Below, piece by piece: positions 25,115 to 34,156 of a stretch of DNA of 64,000 bases. The position numbers and the translations under genes are program-made. How positions within the stretch are numbered: the stretch's first letter is position 1; each line of letters begins with the position of its first letter. The notes below the pieces were generated by a model. It saw only the letters and a list, made by a program, of their open reading frames with translations. It did not search any database and was not told the DNA's origin. Source of the DNA: Sphingobacterium corticibacter (GTDB lineage: Bacteria; Bacteroidota; Bacteroidia; Sphingobacteriales; Sphingobacteriaceae); assembly GCF_003076635.1 (NCBI RefSeq), contig NZ_QDKG01000004.1:1-64000 (forward strand). The letters are read 5' to 3'.

Positions 25115-28100
25115 TTATATCGTTTGTTTACCGGATTTTTCTGCATAATACCTGCTGTCTGCATCATCAGGGTCTAACGACGGGCTGACAGTGGAACTCC
25201 TCGACATCAGGGAAGAAAAGAAGTGCGGAACCAATAACAGGATGGTTACGGTAGAGGCAATCAGCCCGCCGATTACCGCCCTGCCCAAAGGGGCTACCTG
25301 TTCCGCTCCGTCGCCCAATCCCATCGCCATTGGCAACATCCCGGCAAGCATCGCCGCCGCCGTCATCAGTACAGGTCTTAATCTTGACGAAGCCGCAAGC
25401 CTTGCGGCGTTGAGCGGTTTCAATGCCATCTTATTCCGGTAAAATTCAGCCTGATTGACCAATAGCACTGCATTGGATACCGATACCCCAAGCGACATAA
25501 TGATACCCATATAGGATTGCAGGTTGAGCGTACTGCCCGTGAGGAATAGAATGATAAGGCTGCCCGCAATCACGGCAGGCACTACCGAAAGGATGATGAG
25601 CGGTACTTTGAACGATTGGTAATAAGCGGAAAGCATCAGAAATATGGCGATAATGGCTACGCCCAAACCTGCCAAAAGGTTGCCCAACGTATCATCCAGC
25701 AACTGTAATGTTCCCTCTGTCCATACGATAGTCCCACGGGGCGGTTCTCCCGCATCATTGATGGATTGTTTTACCGCCCGTGAGGCCGTACCCAAATCCT
25801 TGCCGTAAACATTGGCAACGATGGTTACATAGCGGTTCGGTCCCTTGCGGTTTACCTGCGCCGGAGCCGTGACCCTGCGTATGGTTGCCACATCCTCCAG
25901 TACCGGGCGAAGACTTCCGGATTTCAGCGGAAGCGAACGTAATCTTTCCTCCGACATAATGCCCTCCGGTATCTGTACCTGTGTCTGGAATACCAATCCC
26001 GATCGTGGGTCTATCCAAAGGTTCTTGTCGGTAAAACGGGTAGATGAGGTAGCCGTAACAAGGCTTCGGGTAATATCCTGCATCGTCAGCCCGAACTGCC
26101 CGGCAAGGTCACGGTTGACCTCGACTTCCATACTTGGATAGGCAATGGGTTCCGCAATGCGGACATCCCGCAGGTACGGCACTTTTTTCAGGTTGGCTTC
26201 AATCTTTGACGCGTGTGCAAAAGCACTCTTTACCTGACCTGCGCCGACCTTTACCTCAATAGGGGTCATCGCTCCCTGACCCATAATCTTTTCGGTCAGT
26301 TCCATCGGTTCAAAATTGAAAGCGACTTCGGGGTGGTTTCTGATAATCTTATTGCGGACTTTCTCTTTGAAATCTTCCATTGAACCGCCGTACACGTCCT
26401 GATTGACAGATATTTGCAATACGGCTTCGTGGGAAGCGTTACTGAAAAGGAATATTGGGTTGATAGGCGAACCTGCGGGGTGCATCCCCACAAATGCGGA
26501 GGTAATGTTCAAGCCATCTTCAGGCAGTTCCGCTTTTATATTCTCGGTAATCTCTTTGACAATCTGCTCTGTTTTTTCAAGCCGGCTACCCGGCGGGGCG
26601 TCTATGCGCACTTGAAAATCGCCGTTATTGGAAACGGGCATTACGTCCGTACCCACAACGGTCAACAGAATACCTGCAATAGCACCAGCGACCAGCACAT
26701 ATACGACAAAAAGCGGTGCGGCTTTAGTTGACCATTTACGCATCTTGAATGAATACTTTACACGGAACTTATCGAAGAAAGCCCGCTTTCTCGGTGTGGT
26801 GACTTCCGTGTTATGCTTGTTCTTCATCATCCAGTTTGCCAGTATCGGCACAAAGGTCTGCGAAGCCAGAAAGGAAGCTATCATCGCAAAGGCAACCGCC
26901 ATTGACAAAGGCATAAACATATCTTTCGGGATGCCCGTCATAATAAAGGCAGGGGTCAGCACCGCAAGGATACAGAGCAATATCAGCAATTTGGGGATGG
27001 AGATTTCGAGCAGGGCATCCACAATCGCCCGCTGTTTGGGCTTGCCCATTTCCATATGCTGGTGTATGTTCTCTATGGTTACCGTGGCTTCATCGACGAG
27101 AATACCGATGGACAGCGCAAGACCGCTCAACGTCATAATATTGATGGTCTGCCCAAAAAGGTGCAAGACCGTCACTGCCGACAGGATGGCAATAGGAATG
27201 GTCAGTACCACAATGATGGCTCCACGGGTATCGCCGAGGAACAGCAGTATCATCACTCCTGTAAAGACCGCACCCAACAATCCCTCGTGGATAAGGTTGG
27301 ATAGCGAGCGTTCGATATAGCTGGATTGGTCAAATTCATAGCTGACCTTTACATCTTCGGGCAACTGGTCTTTCAGCATCGGAATGGCAGCCTTTAGGTT
27401 CTCCACGGCATCCAATGTGGAAGCATCCGATTTTTTGATAATGGGCAGGTAAACCGAACGTTTGCTGTTAATCAAAGCATAACCTACGGTCTGGTCTGCA
27501 CCATCCTCCACACGGGCGACATCGCCCACATATACGGTACGGTTGTCGCTTGTTCGCACAGGGGTTTTCAATAATTCTTCGGGTCCTTTGGCAATAGAGT
27601 TAATCGGAGCCATCAGGTTTTTATCGCCAATGCGGATATTTCCCGCAGGCGACGGAAGACTGTTCTTCGTAATAGCTACCGTTATATCTTCGGGACTTAA
27701 CCCGTTCGCCTGCATCGCTTCGGGGTCAATATTGATGACGATGGAACGGATGTTACCGCCGAAAGGCGCAGGGGATGTAATGCCCGGAATTTGTACGAAC
27801 ATCGGTCTTATTTTGGTCAGTGCCAATGTTTGTATCTCGTTAACGGAACGCTGGTCGCTTTCAAAAACGAGGTTACCTATCGGAAGCGAACTGCCATCGA
27901 ACCGTACCACCATCGGGGGGACGGCTCCGGGCGGCAGGAAGCCCATTGCCCTGGATACGGACGTAGATACTTCCCCGGCAGCCTGTGCCATATCCGTTCC
28001 GGGATAAAACGTCAGCTTCATCAGGGTTAGCCCCTGTACACTTTTGAAATCAATATTTTTTACACCGCTCACGAACAGCAGCACCTTTTGGAACTCGTTT

Positions 28101-28291
28101 GCCATAAACCCGTCCATATATGCGGGGGACAATCCACCGTAGGGCATAGCGACGTACATCGCAGGCAGTTCCACTTCGGGAAATATATCTACGTTTATTT
28201 TTTTTACTGTATTGTAGGAAAAGAAAGCTATAGCCAGTACGACAACCATAATCGCAATGGGCCTTCTTAACGCAAATCTTATCATGTTCAT
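25115..28291 (-). CDS. RND efflux pump permease (AcrB/MMPL-like)
   Basis: 1058-residue inner-membrane pump with 12 predicted helices and two large periplasmic loops. Typical blocks are FALRRPIAIMVVVLA at the start, GLALSIGILVDEATVTIEN (acidic proton-relay region of helix 4) and GIIMSLGVSVSNAVLLVN, plus TAAAMLAGMLPMAMGLGDGAEQ near the end. Substrate cannot be read from sequence; the setting with sulfur and redox genes suggests toxic compounds or metals, as an inference only. Confidence 0.93.
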   Translation of the reverse strand: MNMIRFALRRPIAIMVVVLAIAFFSYNTVKKINVDIFPEVELPAMYVAMPYGGLSPAYMDGFMANEFQKVLLFVSGVKNIDFKSVQGLTLMKLTFYPGTDMAQAAGEVSTSVSRAMGFLPPGAVPPMVVRFDGSSLPIGNLVFESDQRSVNEIQTLALTKIRPMFVQIPGITSPAPFGGNIRSIVINIDPEAMQANGLSPEDITVAITKNSLPSPAGNIRIGDKNLMAPINSIAKGPEELLKTPVRTSDNRTVYVGDVARVEDGADQTVGYALINSKRSVYLPIIKKSDASTLDAVENLKAAIPMLKDQLPEDVKVSYEFDQSSYIERSLSNLIHEGLLGAVFTGVMILLFLGDTRGAIIVVLTIPIAILSAVTVLHLFGQTINIMTLSGLALSIGILVDEATVTIENIHQHMEMGKPKQRAIVDALLEISIPKLLILLCILAVLTPAFIMTGIPKDMFMPLSMAVAFAMIASFLASQTFVPILANWMMKNKHNTEVTTPRKRAFFDKFRVKYSFKMRKWSTKAAPLFVVYVLVAGAIAGILLTVVGTDVMPVSNNGDFQVRIDAPPGSRLEKTEQIVKEITENIKAELPEDGLNITSAFVGMHPAGSPINPIFLFSNASHEAVLQISVNQDVYGGSMEDFKEKVRNKIIRNHPEVAFNFEPMELTEKIMGQGAMTPIEVKVGAGQVKSAFAHASKIEANLKKVPYLRDVRIAEPIAYPSMEVEVNRDLAGQFGLTMQDITRSLVTATSSTRFTDKNLWIDPRSGLVFQTQVQIPEGIMSEERLRSLPLKSGSLRPVLEDVATIRRVTAPAQVNRKGPNRYVTIVANVYGKDLGTASRAVKQSINDAGEPPRGTIVWTEGTLQLLDDTLGNLLAGLGVAIIAIFLMLSAYYQSFKVPLIILSVVPAVIAGSLIILFLTGSTLNLQSYMGIIMSLGVSVSNAVLLVNQAEFYRNKMALKPLNAARLAASSRLRPVLMTAAAMLAGMLPMAMGLGDGAEQVAPLGRAVIGGLIASTVTILLLVPHFFSSLMSRSSTVSPSLDPDDADSRYYAEKSGKQTI

Positions 28292-28301
28292 ATACGATTA
28301 A

Positions 28302-29684
28302 TTAAAGGTTGTTAAACAAAAAGTCGAAATCGGCAGTAAGCTCCGCTTCGTAAGCCAGCAAAACCCAATAATCACGAGAAGCCTCGATATGGGCATTCTC
28401 CGCCTGTTCCAGCAAGATGCGTATCTGCAACAGTTCGCTGAGTGTAATCAGACCGCTCTTATACCTTGCCAGGTACATATTGTAGGCCTCCTGCGACTGC
28501 TGTACGGCAAGTTTCGTTTTCTGAAGCTGCTGGTACTGCTGGACGATTTTTGCCTGCGAAGCGGATAAATCCGCCTGCATCGCCTGCTGGTACTGTGATT
28601 GCAATAATTTGGTAGTTTCTGCTTCTTTGAAAAGCTGCTCGACTTTCGCCCGATTGGAATGCAGGCTGGTCAAATTCCAAGTGATACCGATACCCGCCAA
28701 AAAATTATTGGTGGTATTGCTGAACCCGTCTTTCCACGCTCCCGATACCATACCGCCCGGACTGATGCCCGTCCCCCTGTAGGCATAACCGCCCAATAGG
28801 TTGATGGAGGGCAAGGAAGACCTTTTTTGTGCCTCGCCGCTCAACGTGTAATACGCTGACTGCTTATCCAAAGCACCTAAAATAGGGTGCGAAGGATTGA
28901 TGGTGTTGACTTTGTTCAGACCAATTGCTGCGGGATTGGCAAACCGTCCGGTCGATGCCGTATAATCGACGCTATCATTGCCGTACAGTTCCAGTAGCTG
29001 GATAAAGGAAGCGTTTTTTAACCCATTCCATTTATCGTGTTCGCCCATTGCATGTACGTAGGATGATGAGGCGAGCAGGCTGTCTGCCGCAGGTCTTAGA
29101 CCCGATGCGGACAAGCCCGAAGTTATTTTGCGGATGTCGTCAAGGCGGTCGGCATTCTTCCCGGTCCATTGCAACTTGGCATCGTTGTACAGAAGAATGA
29201 TATACCTTTCCGATAATGTCTTTTTCAGACCCAGCAGGTAAGCATCCTTATCGCTGACCGATTTGTCATATAAAGCACCCGCAGCCTCGTTCTGCTTGCG
29301 GAGCTTGCCGAAAGAGAACAGTTCCCAATTGACAATGGCCGAGCCAAAGGTATTGGCAACGGTGGTACTGCCGTCCAACGGCACTGAACCATTTACGCTG
29401 AAAAAGCCCGGCTGCGGGAAAAACCCGCCTGCGCTTCCCTCATAGGTTCCGTAGGTATTCTGTACCTGTGCGTTCACCTGCGGGAGCATATTGCCCTTTA
29501 CCGTCCGTTGGTTATATTTTGCGGCATCAATCGCCGACATTTTGGCTCCAACTCCAGGATAACTTTCTTCGACCTTAGACCACAGGCTGCCTAAAGTATG
29601 TTCCTTTTGCTGCTGCGCATATAATGGAAATGCAGCAACAACGGCTAACCACAATAGTGCGGTCGCCATAATATGCTTTATCAT
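28302..29684 (-). CDS. TolC-family outer-membrane channel
   Basis: 460 residues with a signal peptide (VVAAFPLYAQQ). Two OEP-type repeats with long helices, for example the ASQAKIVQQYQQLQKTKLAVQ and YNMYLARYKSGLITLSELLQ blocks of the second half. Forms the outer-membrane exit duct of the RND pump encoded next to it, from which it is separated by 10 bases. First gene of the pump operon. Confidence 0.92.
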   Translation of the reverse strand: MIKHIMATALLWLAVVAAFPLYAQQQKEHTLGSLWSKVEESYPGVGAKMSAIDAAKYNQRTVKGNMLPQVNAQVQNTYGTYEGSAGGFFPQPGFFSVNGSVPLDGSTTVANTFGSAIVNWELFSFGKLRKQNEAAGALYDKSVSDKDAYLLGLKKTLSERYIILLYNDAKLQWTGKNADRLDDIRKITSGLSASGLRPAADSLLASSSYVHAMGEHDKWNGLKNASFIQLLELYGNDSVDYTASTGRFANPAAIGLNKVNTINPSHPILGALDKQSAYYTLSGEAQKRSSLPSINLLGGYAYRGTGISPGGMVSGAWKDGFSNTTNNFLAGIGITWNLTSLHSNRAKVEQLFKEAETTKLLQSQYQQAMQADLSASQAKIVQQYQQLQKTKLAVQQSQEAYNMYLARYKSGLITLSELLQIRILLEQAENAHIEASRDYWVLLAYEAELTADFDFLFNNL

Positions 29685-29793
29685 ATTACTCTACAAATTT
29701 TGGAGAGGTCGCAAAGGCGACCCAACATTATTTTAAATTGAAAACAACAGAAATTCCCATTAAACTTGTGCGGTCAATAAGGGAAAAAGGGAA

Positions 29794-30213
29794 TTAGCAG
29801 GCGTAATGGATGATGAGTTTCCGGTATTCCAGAAAGATAGGAATAGCGCTTCGGATTTTACCGTTGCTGTTGTAAAGAGGATGTTTGTTTTCGTTGCTTA
29901 CCGGAGGAACCCCAAGCAGAAAAAGAAATGCAGCAGTTAAGATAACGGCAGGCAATAAATCGTTCGCCTTGAAAGCATTTTTTTGAACGATTTGGGTATC
30001 TTCAACATTCAATTGAGAACAATTTGCAAGCGTAATGGTCGAAAGGTTATGAATGGCTTTGGGCATGCTTCGCTCTGTTTTCACGGGAATTCCGACCAGA
30101 TTTTTAATGCTTGTCTTGACAGCACAGGACGTAAGCAATATCAATAGCATTGCTGCGCATACTAAAAAGTACCGCTTGCAATTCACTATAATATTTGATA
30201 TCGTGCTTTCCAA
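29794..30213 (-). CDS. Hypothetical lipoprotein, start uncertain
   Basis: An open frame of up to 139 codons beginning with a TTG. A lipobox LLILLTSCAVKTS gives a lipid-anchored Cys near residue 30, and a second hydrophobic helix (LLPAVILTAAFLFLLGV) follows. No family recognised. The true start is unclear; the signal-like part begins at about residue 12. Located between the pump operon and the sulfur genes, in the same orientation. Confidence 0.5.
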   Translation of the reverse strand: MESTISNIIVNCKRYFLVCAAMLLILLTSCAVKTSIKNLVGIPVKTERSMPKAIHNLSTITLANCSQLNVEDTQIVQKNAFKANDLLPAVILTAAFLFLLGVPPVSNENKHPLYNSNGKIRSAIPIFLEYRKLIIHYAC

Positions 30214-30307
30214 ATGTTTACAAAACTAGCTTTATTTCAATTAGCTAACAAACACAACATGATTTTTGCGTGTTTCCCACGAGAATGATACACTAATTTT
30301 TCAATTT

Positions 30308-30808
30308 TCAATGCGGCAACTTTTCCCTAAGTGCGCCATACACCCAGGTTCCTGCAATGGCACTCAGCAGGGTAACCGTGATAACAGTAGCTCCCGTTCC
30401 AATTTGCGCAAAGAGAGGACCCGGACAGGCTCCAGTTATTGCCCATCCAAAGCCGAAAATCAGTCCGCCATAGATTTGTCCCTTATTGAATGTTTTGGGA
30501 GCAATCTTGATGGGTTCACCGTAAATAGTCTTGATGTTGAATTTCTTTATCAGGAAAATGGAAATCATACCCGTTATGACTGCACTCCCGATGATACCGT
30601 ACATATGAAAAGATTGCAGGCGAAACATTTCCTGTATGCGGAACCAGCTGATGACTTCCGATTTCACGAATACGATACCGAACAGTATGCCGATTATCAG
30701 GTATTTGATATTATGCTGCCATTTGTGTTCCAAACCGCTTTCATTTACACACATCACATCCAGCTCACCAAGCTGTAAATCTTTTTCTGTATCTCTATTC
30801 TGTTGCAT
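30308..30808 (-). CDS. YeeE/YedE-type sulfur transport membrane protein (C-terminal half type)
   Basis: 166 residues with four hydrophobic segments and the motif GWAITGACPGPLFAQIG, where the Cys corresponds to the conserved cysteine of YeeE half-repeats. It pairs with the gene just upstream (30821) that carries the other half-repeat; together they equal one full YeeE/YedE thiosulfate-type transporter. A role in uptake of a reduced sulfur species is inferred from the family. Confidence 0.85.
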   Translation of the reverse strand: MQQNRDTEKDLQLGELDVMCVNESGLEHKWQHNIKYLIIGILFGIVFVKSEVISWFRIQEMFRLQSFHMYGIIGSAVITGMISIFLIKKFNIKTIYGEPIKIAPKTFNKGQIYGGLIFGFGWAITGACPGPLFAQIGTGATVITVTLLSAIAGTWVYGALREKLPH

Positions 30809-30820
30809 TGCTTGTCAGGA

Positions 30821-31384
30821 TTATAATGAAAGTATATAAGGTAAAATCAGGTTTGCCATAATAAAGCCGCCGATCATAAAACAAATGGTGGCAATTAGTG
30901 AGGGCAACTGTAAATTGGATAAACCCATAATCGCGTGTCCGCTTGTACAACCACCCGCATAGCGCGTGCCGAAGCCTACTAAAAAACCACCTAGTACCAT
31001 CAGCAAAAAGCCTTTTAGCGTAAACAAAGATTTCCAGTTCATAATCTCTGCGGGCACTAAGTTGGAGTAATCGGTAATGCCGTAGCCCGCTAATTCCGTC
31101 GCTAGCTTTGGATTGATCTCAATTGGTGCTGGATTGGATAAAATGGTAATGGCAATGGCTCCACCCAGAAGTATACCCAAAACAAATATCAGGTTCCACG
31201 CTTCTTTTTTCCAATTGTACTTAAAGAAAGGGATACCCGCAGGCATACAGGATGCGCAGATGTGCCGCAGTGAGGAACTAATGCCAAATGATTTGTTGCC
31301 GATTATTAAAAGTGCCGGTACGGTTAATCCTATCAATGGACCAGCAACGTACCAAGCCCACGGTTGTTTTAAAAATTCTAACAT
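30821..31384 (-). CDS. YeeE/YedE-type sulfur transport membrane protein (N-terminal half type)
   Basis: 187 residues, about five membrane helices. The signature RYAGGCTSGHAIMGLSNLQLPSL includes the conserved Cys that in YeeE relays thiosulfate. A second Cys pair (ICASCMPAGIPFF) lies near residue 42. Twelve bases separate it from the partner half-transporter downstream; a thioredoxin lies upstream in the same operon. Confidence 0.86.
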   Translation of the reverse strand: MLEFLKQPWAWYVAGPLIGLTVPALLIIGNKSFGISSSLRHICASCMPAGIPFFKYNWKKEAWNLIFVLGILLGGAIAITILSNPAPIEINPKLATELAGYGITDYSNLVPAEIMNWKSLFTLKGFLLMVLGGFLVGFGTRYAGGCTSGHAIMGLSNLQLPSLIATICFMIGGFIMANLILPYILSL

Positions 31385-31391
31385 ATATATG

Positions 31392-31685
31392 CTATTTGTT
31401 TTCGTTAATTAATTTTTCCAGTTCATCCGCCGGGAAGATCCCGGACTGCCGCCAGCATACTTCTCCCTTTTTGAATATAATGAGCGTAGGTACGCCCTGC
31501 ACTTGATAAGCTGTCGCCGCCTGCGGATTCTTGTCCACATCAATTTTGATAATGCTTGCATTATCGCCTATCCGCTGTTTTAATTCTTCCATGATGGGCG
31601 ACATCATTTTACATGGCCCGCACCATTCGGCAAAGAAATCCACCAATACGGGCTTATCGCCATTTATGATCTCCTGAAACGTCAT
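31392..31685 (-). CDS. Thioredoxin
   Basis: 97-residue cytoplasmic thioredoxin with the canonical [14 protein letters not shown] (Cys22 and Cys25) and the cis-Pro motif [12 protein letters not shown]. Slightly short but complete. In this cluster it could reduce persulfides or other sulfur intermediates produced by the neighbouring enzymes. Seven bases from the YeeE-type gene downstream. Confidence 0.93.
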   Translation of the reverse strand: MTFQEIINGDKPVLVDFFAEWCGPCKMMSPIMEELKQRIGDNASIIKIDVDKNPQAATAYQVQGVPTLIIFKKGEVCWRQSGIFPADELEKLINENK

Positions 31686-31686
31686 A

Positions 31687-31884
31687 CTATTTTTTGTCTT
31701 TTTTGAATGTTAATAATAGCAGACCGCCCATAGCTGCGCCGTACAGGGCACTATTGAAAGGATCGGAGGTAATGGCGCAACTACCCGTGTTGCAACCGAT
31801 AAATATCCAATAGAAAAAGCCTGCGACTGCTCCGATAGCTATGCCGATTATGGTTAACAGATGTTTTTTAGCGAACTTCTTCAT
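31687..31884 (-). CDS. DUF6132-type small membrane protein
   Basis: 65 residues: a basic start, a membrane helix ([21 protein letters not shown]), then [13 protein letters not shown] and a second helix ending in KKDKK. Recognised from memory as the DUF6132 type that accompanies thioredoxin and YeeE genes in Bacteroidota. The paired Cys facing the loop suggest thiol or metal chemistry. Overlaps the upstream gene by four bases (ATGA). Confidence 0.75.
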   Translation of the reverse strand: MKKFAKKHLLTIIGIAIGAVAGFFYWIFIGCNTGSCAITSDPFNSALYGAAMGGLLLLTFKKDKK

Positions 31885-32102
31885 ACGATATATCTTCCAA
31901 TTTTTTTAGGCGTTCTTGGAACAGGGGTACTGCAACCTGATACGCCGCAGCAACCGATGTTCATCAGTGGCATCAGTGCAAACAGACTACCCAAGCCTGC
32001 AAGTATCCATTCTTTTGCCACAATGCCCTGCACTATGATAAAAATGCCCAATGCTACTCGCAGCACCCGCATTATTTTCCAGTTCTTACGGTAGTTTTTC
32101 AT
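31881..32102 (-). CDS. YgaP/DUF2892-like small membrane protein
   Basis: 73 residues with one or two helices (LRVALGIFIIVQGIVAKEWILAGLGSLFALMPL) followed by a Cys-rich end NIGCCGVSGCSTP. Similar to small membrane proteins of the inner-membrane YgaP type that are often next to rhodaneses. It is coupled by ATGA overlaps both to the next gene and to the broken DUF2892 gene upstream. Confidence 0.7.
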   Translation of the reverse strand: MKNYRKNWKIMRVLRVALGIFIIVQGIVAKEWILAGLGSLFALMPLMNIGCCGVSGCSTPVPRTPKKIGRYIV

Positions 32103-32296
32103 TTTCGTTTCTTTTTAAAGGTGCTGATGCCAAAGGGCGGGTACAACGGGCAAAGGCTGATGAATGAGGTAAAATACAAAAGCTACCGCCACTGTGCCCA
32201 ATTGGATGGCTAATGTTTCCGAAATGGTATTTGTGAAGTACAAAACACCCATGCCACTGCAATGAGTATGCGGACTGCCTTATCTGCCGTTCCCAT
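32099..32296 (-). pseudogene. DUF2892/YgaP-like membrane protein gene broken by two frameshifts
   Basis: Frame-by-frame translation gives MGTADKAVRILIAV in the first frame, then GMGVLYFTNTISETLAIQLG after a one-base loss in a G run, then SFISLCPLYPPFGISTFKKK after a one-base gain in a T run. The joined product is a normal DUF2892 protein of about 65 residues whose TGA overlaps the ATG of the next gene. The two indels cancel in total, so the end is in the original frame. Either a decayed gene or homopolymer sequencing errors. Confidence 0.7.
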
Positions 32297-32304
32297 ATTC
32301 TTTT

Positions 32305-32634
32305 TTATACCTGTTGGTTTTCTTGGAGGACCATCTGATTTACGTTTTGCCACGTTCCACCGTTGATAACATCCTGAAAGCCGTTCTGCTCTAAGATGTT
32401 TTTCGCCTGCCTGCTCCTGTTCCCGCTCCGGCAGAAGACAATGATGTTCTGCTTGGCGATGAACTTCGAGAGTTGTTCATGCATGTTATCCAACGGAATG
32501 TTGACCGCTCCCTTTACGCTTCCTTCGGCAAACTCGGCGGGTTTGCGCACATCGACAAGGAAAGCTCCGTTTTTTACCACTTCCGTAAGCTGGTTGTTAT
32601 CTGTGTTACCGAATACGGCTGAAAAAAATCCCAT
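32305..32634 (-). CDS. Single-domain rhodanese
   Basis: 109 residues forming one rhodanese domain. The active loop is FCRSGNRSRQA with the sulfur-carrying Cys at about residue 68, and the fold entry is AFLVDVRKPAEFAEGSVKGAVNIPL. The frame is open further upstream but the ATG at 32634 is preferred, since the longer version would overlap the previous gene by 60 bases. Works in persulfide transfer beside the MBL-rhodanese fusion directly upstream. Confidence 0.9.
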   Translation of the reverse strand: MGFFSAVFGNTDNNQLTEVVKNGAFLVDVRKPAEFAEGSVKGAVNIPLDNMHEQLSKFIAKQNIIVFCRSGNRSRQAKNILEQNGFQDVINGGTWQNVNQMVLQENQQV

Positions 32635-32645
32635 AGTTTTAAATT

Positions 32646-34064
32646 TTAAGCGTTCCTGCACGATGCCTCTTTGCACGCGGTTGTTGTACCCGTAGCCGCT
32701 AACCATTCTTTCATCCCGCCGGAAAAGTTCTTGACGTTCTCAAAACTGTTCTTGGCAAGGATGGAATAAGCAACTGCCGAACGGTCGCCCGCCTGGCAGT
32801 GAATGACCACCTGTTTGTCCTTACTGATTTTATCGAGGTTGTCCGGCAGGGTTCCGACAAAGACATTGTCCGCACCGGCTATGTGCCCTGCCTCATATTC
32901 GGTCGCACCCCGAACATCTACTATCTGCACATTGTCCTGTCCGATGTAGGTCTTAAATTCGTTCAAATCAATTACCTCTGCGCTCTGCAGGGCTATGCCG
33001 ATATCGCCTACCTCTGAAATATAACCGTATATATTGTCTAAACCAATACGCATCAGCTTACGGGTCAACTCTTCCATCTGATTGTCTTCGGCGACCAATA
33101 TAAACTGCTCTTGATAATTCAATAACCAACCGCACCACGTAGAAAAAGAGTTATTACCCGGAATGTTCAGGCTACCGGGAATAAAGCCACCTGCGAAATC
33201 TACCTTATTGCGCGTATCTATTACCTTCATGCCTTCTTCATACGCAGAAATAAACTGCTCTTTGGATAGCTTCGGGTGGTTCGGAACTTCGATCAGTAGT
33301 GGACGGTCAACTTTGTTCAGGTGCTTCATCATCGCAAAGTATTTCGGTGGTTCGGGCTGGTCGGCTAACAGGTAGTCGATGAACCCTTTTTCATTTTCGC
33401 TGTATTGAAGCGCCCAGTTTCTTATTTTCTCATAGCCAACGGTAGAACTTGCTACGGCTCCTAAAGCTTTTCCACAAGCCGAACCTGCACCATGGCCTGA
33501 CCATACCTGAACATATCCTGGCAATGCTGCAAACTTTTTTAACGATGCAAACATTTGTTTGGCTCCATCTTCTTTTGTTCCTGTAATCCCCGCAGCTTTT
33601 TCGAGTAAATCAGGGCGGCCTATATCGCCTACAAACACGAAATCGCCTGTGAACACCATAACGGGTTTATCTGTCGCAGGATGGTCGGTCAGTAAAAAGC
33701 TGATGCTTTCGGGTGTGTGACCAGGTGTGTGCATAACCTCCAATGTGAGGTTGCCAACCCGGATATTGTCGCCGTCTTTCAGCCCTTTGTGCGGGAACTG
33801 GTATTGCCAGTCTTCTCCACCCTCGTCCGAAAGGTACATTGCTGTCCCCGTTACTGCCGCCAGTTCCCTTGAACCGCAAAGAAAGTCTGCGTGTATGTGG
33901 GTTTCGGCAATATGCGTGATGCGCAGGTTGTTCTGCTTGGCAATCTCGAGATATACATCAATATCCCTCTGGGCATCTATTACGATCGCTTCTCCAGTTT
34001 TTTGGCAGCCTATCACATAACTTCCCTGTGCTAAACTCTTATCATAAACGTGTTGAAAAAACAT
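32646..34064 (-). CDS. Persulfide dioxygenase-like MBL hydrolase fused to two rhodanese domains
   Basis: 472 residues. The first 240 form a metallo-beta-lactamase domain with THIHADFLCG (His56, His58, Asp60) and HTPGHTPES, of the ETHE1/persulfide dioxygenase group. Two rhodanese domains follow: the first has STWCGWLL and lacks a clean active loop, the second has HCQAGDRSAVAY with the catalytic Cys. The layout matches CstB-type sulfide detoxification enzymes. It likely oxidises protein or small-thiol persulfide to sulfite or thiosulfate. A 26-bp site shared with tauE lies upstream. Confidence 0.92.
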   Translation of the reverse strand: MFFQHVYDKSLAQGSYVIGCQKTGEAIVIDAQRDIDVYLEIAKQNNLRITHIAETHIHADFLCGSRELAAVTGTAMYLSDEGGEDWQYQFPHKGLKDGDNIRVGNLTLEVMHTPGHTPESISFLLTDHPATDKPVMVFTGDFVFVGDIGRPDLLEKAAGITGTKEDGAKQMFASLKKFAALPGYVQVWSGHGAGSACGKALGAVASSTVGYEKIRNWALQYSENEKGFIDYLLADQPEPPKYFAMMKHLNKVDRPLLIEVPNHPKLSKEQFISAYEEGMKVIDTRNKVDFAGGFIPGSLNIPGNNSFSTWCGWLLNYQEQFILVAEDNQMEELTRKLMRIGLDNIYGYISEVGDIGIALQSAEVIDLNEFKTYIGQDNVQIVDVRGATEYEAGHIAGADNVFVGTLPDNLDKISKDKQVVIHCQAGDRSAVAYSILAKNSFENVKNFSGGMKEWLAATGTTTACKEASCRNA

Positions 34065-34124
34065 ATTGACTTATTTTAAGTTATTATTCATTTTATTACT
34101 ACAAATATCCGATACTTATTTTTT

Positions 34125-34150
34125 CTGTACAGCTACTTTAGTTACATAAG
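34125..34150 (-). promoter_or_regulatory. Putative Crp/Fnr activator site upstream of the MBL-rhodanese gene
   Basis: Minus-strand reading is CTTATGTAACTAAAGTAGCTGTACAG split as CTTATGTAACTAAA and GTAGCTGTACAG. It matches the site at 34998-35023 in all but four positions. Exactly 19 bases after each site comes TTTG of a -7-like element (ATATTTG here). The start codon follows about 60 bases downstream. Confidence 0.6.
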
Positions 34151-34156
34151 AACAGT

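Noticed and set aside
26628..27320. 230-codon plus-strand frame inside the RND pump gene
   Set aside because: Antisense shadow of a well-conserved pump gene in GC-richer DNA where long shadow frames are expected.
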